Shown here in pieces: positions 1 to 4,001 of a stretch of DNA of 6,941 nucleotides. The position numbers were made by a program, and so were the translations under genes. The stretch is taken from assembly GCA_030054015.1 (NCBI GenBank), contig JASGCR010000064.1, forward strand, positions 1-6,941, in the 5' to 3' direction. The stretch is from Candidatus Symbiobacter sp. GTDB lineage: Bacteria > Pseudomonadota > Alphaproteobacteria > Elsterales > Elsteraceae. The first letter of the stretch is position 1; each line of letters starts with the position of its first letter. The notes beneath the pieces are model-generated. The model was not told where the DNA came from and made no database searches. It was given only the letters and a program-made list of their open reading frames with translations.

Positions 1-8
1 TTTTCTAT

Positions 9-36
9 CCCCCCCTTCCTAAGCAGGAAGGGGGGG
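9..36 (-). terminator. Perfect 12-bp GC-rich hairpin downstream of bcp, possible terminator
   Basis: Positions 9-20 (seven C, then TTCCT) are the exact reverse complement of 25-36 (AGGAA, then seven G), with a four-base loop AAGC at 21-24. The hairpin begins 46 bases past the bcp stop codon, where a transcript end for the glnE-bcp unit would be expected. It is not a classical intrinsic terminator: read on the minus strand the stem is followed by ATAGAAAA, and read on the plus strand by TCATAAAG, so neither direction has a U-run. It could stop or stabilise the bcp mRNA, or be a dispersed palindromic repeat. The structure is certain; the role is a guess from position. Confidence 0.4.
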
Positions 37-82
37 TCATAAAGCGGAATTCATTAGGAAACAGAGTATATCCTATAAATAA

Positions 83-571
83 TTAAGATAATTTAGACAA
101 GGCTTGTAAAATTTCCTGGCTATGGCCGGGTACTTTTACTTTTCGCCAAATCTGCGCCAATTTTCCGGCTTTATCAATTAAAAAACTGGCGCGTTCAATG
201 CCCATATATTTGCGTCCATACATGGATTTTTCGACCCATACGCCATAATCTTGGCAGAGCCTCCCCTCCTCGTCCGCCAATAAAATAAAGGGCAATTGGT
301 ATTTGCTGCGGAATTTTTCATGGCTCGCCAGATTGTCGCGCGAGACGCCGATAATGGGGACGGAAATTTGCTGAAACTGTGACCAATCATCGCGGAATTG
401 GCAGGCTTCTTTGGTGCAGCCCGACGTATCATCCTTGGGATAAAAATACAGCAGCCAAGGCTTGCCGCGTAATTCCGCCGCGTCCAATTTGCCCTGGCCG
501 CCAGGATGACCGACGCAGGCGAGATTAAACCCAGGGGCCACATCGCCCGTATTCAGAGTCTGCTCAGACAT
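83..571 (-). CDS. bcp: Thioredoxin-dependent thiol peroxidase (BCP/PrxQ-type peroxiredoxin)
   Basis: A cytoplasmic peroxiredoxin that reduces hydrogen peroxide and organic hydroperoxides through cysteine chemistry and is recycled by thioredoxin. Counting from the chosen start it is 162 residues, close to the roughly 156 of E. coli Bcp. The thioredoxin-fold strand LLYFYPKDDTSGCTKEAC carries the peroxidatic cysteine C52 and, five residues on, the resolving cysteine C57, the arrangement of atypical two-cysteine BCP enzymes. The active-site arginine is probably R127 in GIERASFLID, and GVWVEKSMYGRKYMGI matches the family's usual segment. An ATG seven codons upstream (592) is in frame, but the ATG at 571 has a GGGAAGGG ribosome-binding site seven bases before it, whereas 592 has none. 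The gene lies about 97 bases downstream of glnE on the same strand, so shared transcription is likely. No key residue is missing and, unlike its neighbours, it has no internal repeats. Confidence 0.95.
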   Translation of the reverse strand: MSEQTLNTGDVAPGFNLACVGHPGGQGKLDAAELRGKPWLLYFYPKDDTSGCTKEACQFRDDWSQFQQISVPIIGVSRDNLASHEKFRSKYQLPFILLADEEGRLCQDYGVWVEKSMYGRKYMGIERASFLIDKAGKLAQIWRKVKVPGHSQEILQALSKLS

Positions 572-578
572 TTCGCAT

Positions 579-586
579 CCCTTCCC
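579..586 (-). promoter_or_regulatory. Ribosome-binding site deciding the bcp start
   Basis: Read on the minus strand this is GGGAAGGG, a purine-rich Shine-Dalgarno-like stretch ending seven bases before the ATG at 571. It supports the shorter 162-residue product. The alternative ATG at 592 would place this motif inside the coding sequence and has only AT-rich sequence ahead of it. Confidence 0.6.
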
Positions 587-603
587 ATCCAACGCTTTAA
601 GAC

Positions 604-632
604 ATAATTAACCAAATTGCTTCATAGGGCAA
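604..632 (-). promoter_or_regulatory. Weak candidate promoter for bcp
   Basis: On the minus strand TTGCCC (627-632) and AATTAT (604-609) are separated by 17 bases, each matching four of six bases of the sigma-70 consensus. Transcription would begin roughly 25 bases before the bcp start. The gap between glnE and bcp is AT-rich compared with the genes around it, so a match this good can arise by chance. It would allow bcp to be expressed independently of glnE. Confidence 0.2.
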
Positions 633-668
633 GTGACATCTATCATGAAATGCCAAAAATTTCACGCC

Positions 669-3600
669 TCAATTTATCTCCTGGCATATCGCCATGACTT
701 GTTGGCAGGTCTCGTCGATCCGATTTTGCAGATGCGACCAATCGGGGCAATGGGTGGCGGTGACCAAAATCGTGCGGACGGCGGTTGGAATCTGCGCCAT
801 CTCCCCGCGCCAGCCCTCCCCCAAAGTCACCCGCAGCAAAAACTGGCATTGGCTGAAAAATTGATGAGCATCCGCCAAAATAGCCGCTTTTTGCCGATCA
901 ACCAAGCCTAATTTGGGCAAGCCAGTGAGGGCGTGCCGCGTGGCTGAGCCGCCGGGCGGGGTGGCAACCGGAACCGGGGAATTTTGCGGGACAAGACCAA
1001 GCCAGGCCGCAAAAATCGGCCGGGCGGCGGTGGCGTGTTGAAGCAGCCAATATTGCGTCATGAATTCGATGTCAATTAAACCCCCAGCCCGATATTTAAG
1101 ATCAAGCGCATGGCGCGGCGGATGTTCTTGCGCGATCAGGCGGCGCATCGAGCTCACGGCTTGGTGGATTTTCGCCGCCGACTCGGGCCGGGTCAGAATT
1201 TCGAGCAAAATTTGGTTGATTTTATCCCGCAAACGCGGCGGCGCATACACCACCCGCGCCCGCGTCATCGCCATGCGCTCGAACAGCCAGGCTTGGTGGC
1301 GGTGGTAATCGGCAAAGCCCTCAAAATGGGCAATGATTGATCCTTTATCGCCGTCCGGACGCAGCCGCATATCCACGCGATACAGCCCGCCACTGGCGGT
1401 TTGGGTGGTCAAGGCGGCAATTAACCTTTGGCAGAATCGGCTGTACCAACCGGCGGGCAAGGCCTGGTTTGGCGGCGGGTTTTGATTCTGGTCTTCGCTG
1501 TCAAACACAAACACCAGATCAAGATCGGAGTCCAGGGTCAATTCCTGCGCCCCCAATTTGCCATAGCCCAGCACCGCGAAATTAAGCTCGGCCAAGTGGG
1601 CGGGCGGGTTGGCAGCCAGGGGAGAGACCGGGGGAGAGAGCGGGGGAGTGACCGGGCGGGCAACCGGGCGGGGATTGGGATCGCCCCCCTTTAGCCGCAT
1701 TTGGCTGGCGACAAAATAGGGCAAAACCTGTTCAATCATCACCGTCACCACCGCATCGGCCTGGCGGCTGAGCCATTGGCTCGCGGTTGGGGGGGCGAGG
1801 TGATGCTCCAGCACAGCCAAACCGAGTTGAAATCTTTGTTCCGCCGACCAACGTCGCACCCGATCCAGAAATTCCTCGTACGAGGTGGCTTCGGCGCAAT
1901 ATTGGCGCAAATCCGCCTCGATCTCGGTTTGGCTGGGTTCTTGGATCGCCAGGGCGGAAAATTGCCCGCCCGCCATCACCAAACTGTCAAGCAGGCTCGG
2001 CATGGAGGAGAGTTGTTCGGCCAAAATCGGAGCGGAACCCATAATCAAAGCCAATAATTCCAGCAAATGCGGTTTGGCCCGCAAGAGCGAAAAAAGATCA
2101 ACCCCACTGGGAAGATTAGCCAGAAAACGATCAAACCGCGCGAAACTTTGGTCGGGTTCGGGGGTTTGGGCCAGGCATTTCAGCAAAGTCGGCGTCAATT
2201 CGGTCAGAATTTCGCGCGCCCGCGTGGTGTTGGTGGCGCGGATGCGTCCATGATGCCACCCGCGCAGGGTATGGGCAATTTGATCGGGCGCGGCAAAGCC
2301 CAATTTAGCCAGACTTTGCAAGGTATCGGGGTCGTTTTCGCTGCCGGTAAAGACCAAATTGCCTTCATTTTCAAGCGACAAAGCCGATTCATGGGCAAAA
2401 AACTGCTCGCCGGTGGCGGCAACTGCGTCCAGGGCTTGCTGTAACCTTTGGGCTAAACCGGCAAAATCGGCACAAAACATAAACCGCGCGAAATCATCCA
2501 GCGCGGCATCGTCTTTGGGCAAAGTTTGGGTTTGTTGGTCGTCGATCATTTGCAAACGATGCTCGGTTTGGCGCAGCAAATGATAGGCGGCAATCAGATG
2601 GTCGGCGGTAGCTTGGTCGCATAAATTGGCGGCGGTTAATTGCGTGATGGCGGCCACAGTACCGGCCTGGCGCAAGTGCGGCATTCGCCCGCCCCAGACC
2701 AATTGCTGGGTTTGGGCAAAAAATTCGATCTCGCGGATGCCGCCCGGCCCCAATTTTAAGTTAAAGCCGCGCAAATGCAAGGCGGGATCACGGGCCTCCG
2801 AGGGGGTTGCCTGTGGGCGGTGGCGTTGATGAATTTGCCGCCGCAGCGAATAAATATCGGCAATGGCGGCAAAATCCAAATGTTTACGCCAAATAAAGGG
2901 ACGCAAACGCTGGAGAAACTCCGCCCCGGCCACGAGATCGCCGCCTACCGGCCTGGCCTTGATCATCGCCGCCCGCTCCCAATTTTGCCCGACCGATTCA
3001 TAGTAAATCTCGGCTGCCCGCACCGAGAGAGCGAGGGGGGTTGAGGCCGGGTCCGGTCGCAACCGCAAATCGGTGCGAAACACATAGCCATCCTGGGTCA
3101 CCTCGGACAAAATTTTCACCACATCGCGGGCCAGGGCAATGTAAATTTCCCCCAAAGATTTGCGCCCGCACAAGGCCAGAATGGGCGGCGGCACCCGCTC
3201 GGGATCAAACAAGATAATAAGATCAATATCGCTGGAATAATTTAATTCCCGTGCCCCCAATTTCCCCATGCCAAGAATGATAAGCCCCTGGGTCGCGGCG
3301 GCGCATAGATCGGGATCAAATGTCTCGCCTGCGGTTTGGGGATATTGCATCGCCATCGCCGCCTGGCAAGCGGCAATGGTAACCGCTTGTTCGGCAAATT
3401 GTGATAGGGTATGGGTGATTTTATCGAGTTCCCATTCGGCGCAAATATCCGCCAGGGCGACCAGCAAGGCCATTTGACGTTTGGCCCGCCGCAACATTTG
3501 CATGGTGGTGGCGCGGTGGGTGCTGGGCGGTAAGGCCTGGCTTAGGGTGTGAAAGAGGTCTGCCGCCAGATGATCCGGCCCTTGACTGAGTAATTTTAAG

Positions 3601-4001
3601 ACAAATTCTGGCTCGGACAGCCAAATTTCGCTTAGAAAACTCGAATGGTCGAGGAGGAAATTCAGCAACGGGACAAAACTTGGCTCGGCCATGACCGCAG
3701 CCGCCAAATTTTGCTGGGTCGCATCCATCGCGGCGAAATCTTGCTGCCCCCAAGCTTGTTGTCCCCAGGCTTGCTGCAATTGCCGCAAGGCGGCGGTGAA
3801 TTTTGCCGAGGGGGGGGTTACGGCGGTGAATTTTGCCGAGGGGGGGGTTACGGCGGTGATTTTTGCCGAGGGGTTCGTAACGGAGTCGAAATTGGGCGGC
3901 GATTGGTATATGCTTGTTGGGACTCCCGTCGCCGCCTCAACCATTGGGGGCGGCGGCATCGGGCTCAGGTGAAATTTACGCCAAAAGGGATGCAGTGTCA
4001 T
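669..4001 (-). CDS. glnE: Bifunctional glutamine synthetase adenylyltransferase/adenylyl-removing enzyme
   Basis: GlnE adds AMP to a tyrosine of glutamine synthetase (inactivation) and removes it by phosphorolysis (activation), steered by PII and glutamine, in the cytoplasm. Both nucleotidyltransferase halves are intact. The N-terminal adenylyl-removing half has GMGKLGARELNYSSDIDL (residues 244-261, metal-binding D258 and D260), RTDLRLRPD near 309 and GGIREIEF near 420. The C-terminal adenylylating half has GYGKLGAQELTLDSDLDL (812-829, D826 and D828), RVDMRLRPDG near 875 and GGLIDIEF near 973. At 1110 residues it is longer than the usual 950-1000. The excess includes a repeat-bearing N-terminal stretch (about 15-69), a Pro-rich insert (about 774-800) just before the second catalytic domain, and a Pro/Gly stretch (about 1007-1025). 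The start is uncertain: ATGs at 3959 and 3944 are alternatives and none has a good ribosome-binding site. Recognisable family similarity begins near residue 70. Probably co-transcribed with bcp downstream. Confidence 0.96.
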   Translation of the reverse strand: MTLHPFWRKFHLSPMPPPPMVEAATGVPTSIYQSPPNFDSVTNPSAKITAVTPPSAKFTAVTPPSAKFTAALRQLQQAWGQQAWGQQDFAAMDATQQNLAAAVMAEPSFVPLLNFLLDHSSFLSEIWLSEPEFVLKLLSQGPDHLAADLFHTLSQALPPSTHRATTMQMLRRAKRQMALLVALADICAEWELDKITHTLSQFAEQAVTIAACQAAMAMQYPQTAGETFDPDLCAAATQGLIILGMGKLGARELNYSSDIDLIILFDPERVPPPILALCGRKSLGEIYIALARDVVKILSEVTQDGYVFRTDLRLRPDPASTPLALSVRAAEIYYESVGQNWERAAMIKARPVGGDLVAGAEFLQRLRPFIWRKHLDFAAIADIYSLRRQIHQRHRPQATPSEARDPALHLRGFNLKLGPGGIREIEFFAQTQQLVWGGRMPHLRQAGTVAAITQLTAANLCDQATADHLIAAYHLLRQTEHRLQMIDDQQTQTLPKDDAALDDFARFMFCADFAGLAQRLQQALDAVAATGEQFFAHESALSLENEGNLVFTGSENDPDTLQSLAKLGFAAPDQIAHTLRGWHHGRIRATNTTRAREILTELTPTLLKCLAQTPEPDQSFARFDRFLANLPSGVDLFSLLRAKPHLLELLALIMGSAPILAEQLSSMPSLLDSLVMAGGQFSALAIQEPSQTEIEADLRQYCAEATSYEEFLDRVRRWSAEQRFQLGLAVLEHHLAPPTASQWLSRQADAVVTVMIEQVLPYFVASQMRLKGGDPNPRPVARPVTPPLSPPVSPLAANPPAHLAELNFAVLGYGKLGAQELTLDSDLDLVFVFDSEDQNQNPPPNQALPAGWYSRFCQRLIAALTTQTASGGLYRVDMRLRPDGDKGSIIAHFEGFADYHRHQAWLFERMAMTRARVVYAPPRLRDKINQILLEILTRPESAAKIHQAVSSMRRLIAQEHPPRHALDLKYRAGGLIDIEFMTQYWLLQHATAARPIFAAWLGLVPQNSPVPVATPPGGSATRHALTGLPKLGLVDRQKAAILADAHQFFSQCQFLLRVTLGEGWRGEMAQIPTAVRTILVTATHCPDWSHLQNRIDETCQQVMAICQEIN
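1619..1678 (-). repeat. Degenerate 12-bp tandem repeat (five units) in glnE
   Basis: On the plus strand the units are GGGGAGAGACCG, GGGGAGAGAGCG, GGGGAGTGACCG, GGCGGGCAACCG and GGCGGGGATTGG. In glnE they encode a four-residue Pro-rich period (VARP, VTPP, LSPP, VSPL) at about residues 777-796. The insert sits between the helix ending in SQMRLKGG and the first strand of the C-terminal catalytic domain (LNFAVLGYGKLG), probably an exposed loop. The reading frame is kept. Confidence 0.7.
3741..3770 (-). repeat. 15-bp tandem duplication in glnE
   Basis: Two 15-bp units, TTGCTGCCCCCAAGC and TTGTTGTCCCCAGGC on the plus strand, differ at three positions and are followed by a third partial unit beginning TTGCTGCAA. 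They encode the doubled pentapeptide AWGQQ AWGQQ at about residues 78-87 of GlnE. This lies at the beginning of the conserved N-terminal helical region. Confidence 0.75.
3791..3880 (-). repeat. 30-bp tandem repeat (three units) with G8 runs in glnE
   Basis: Three 30-bp units lie at 3791-3820, 3821-3850 and 3851-3880. The first two are identical; the third differs at one base in the middle and near its end. On the plus strand each begins CGGCGGTGA, passes through TTTTGCCGAG and ends in a G-run plus TTA or TAA. The encoded decapeptide is close to AVTPPSAKFT, giving about residues 41-70 of GlnE. Units one and two carry runs of eight G at 3810-3817 and 3840-3847; the third has only four. Sequence to the right (from 3881) looks like a further decayed copy. 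Confidence 0.9.
3983..3990 (+). promoter_or_regulatory. Possible ribosome-binding site for the AsmA-like gene
   Basis: AAAAGGGA ends four bases before the GTG at 3995, and its AAGG core ends six bases before it. It is the only Shine-Dalgarno-like stretch near the front of this frame; the in-frame ATG at 4112 has none. The spacing is slightly short, so the support is moderate. It lies within the N-terminal codons of the longest glnE frame on the other strand. Confidence 0.35.

Noticed and set aside
83..592. Longer bcp start at 592 giving 169 residues.
   Set aside because: No ribosome-binding site precedes it, and the seven extra residues overlap the good purine-rich site serving the ATG at 571.
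646..664. Inverted repeat TGAAAT/ATTTCA between glnE and bcp as a terminator or attenuator.
   Set aside because: Only six mostly A-T pairs with a seven-base loop and no U-run; too weak to support.
1672..1685. A 14-base match between the edge of the glnE Pro-rich insert and 6815-6828 beside the 24-bp array (both encode GDPNP), suggesting a common inserted element.
   Set aside because: Another unrelated match of 15 bases exists in the window (2858-2872 against the GGCGGCAAT array), so matches of this length arise here from composition alone; the similarity stops right after the match.
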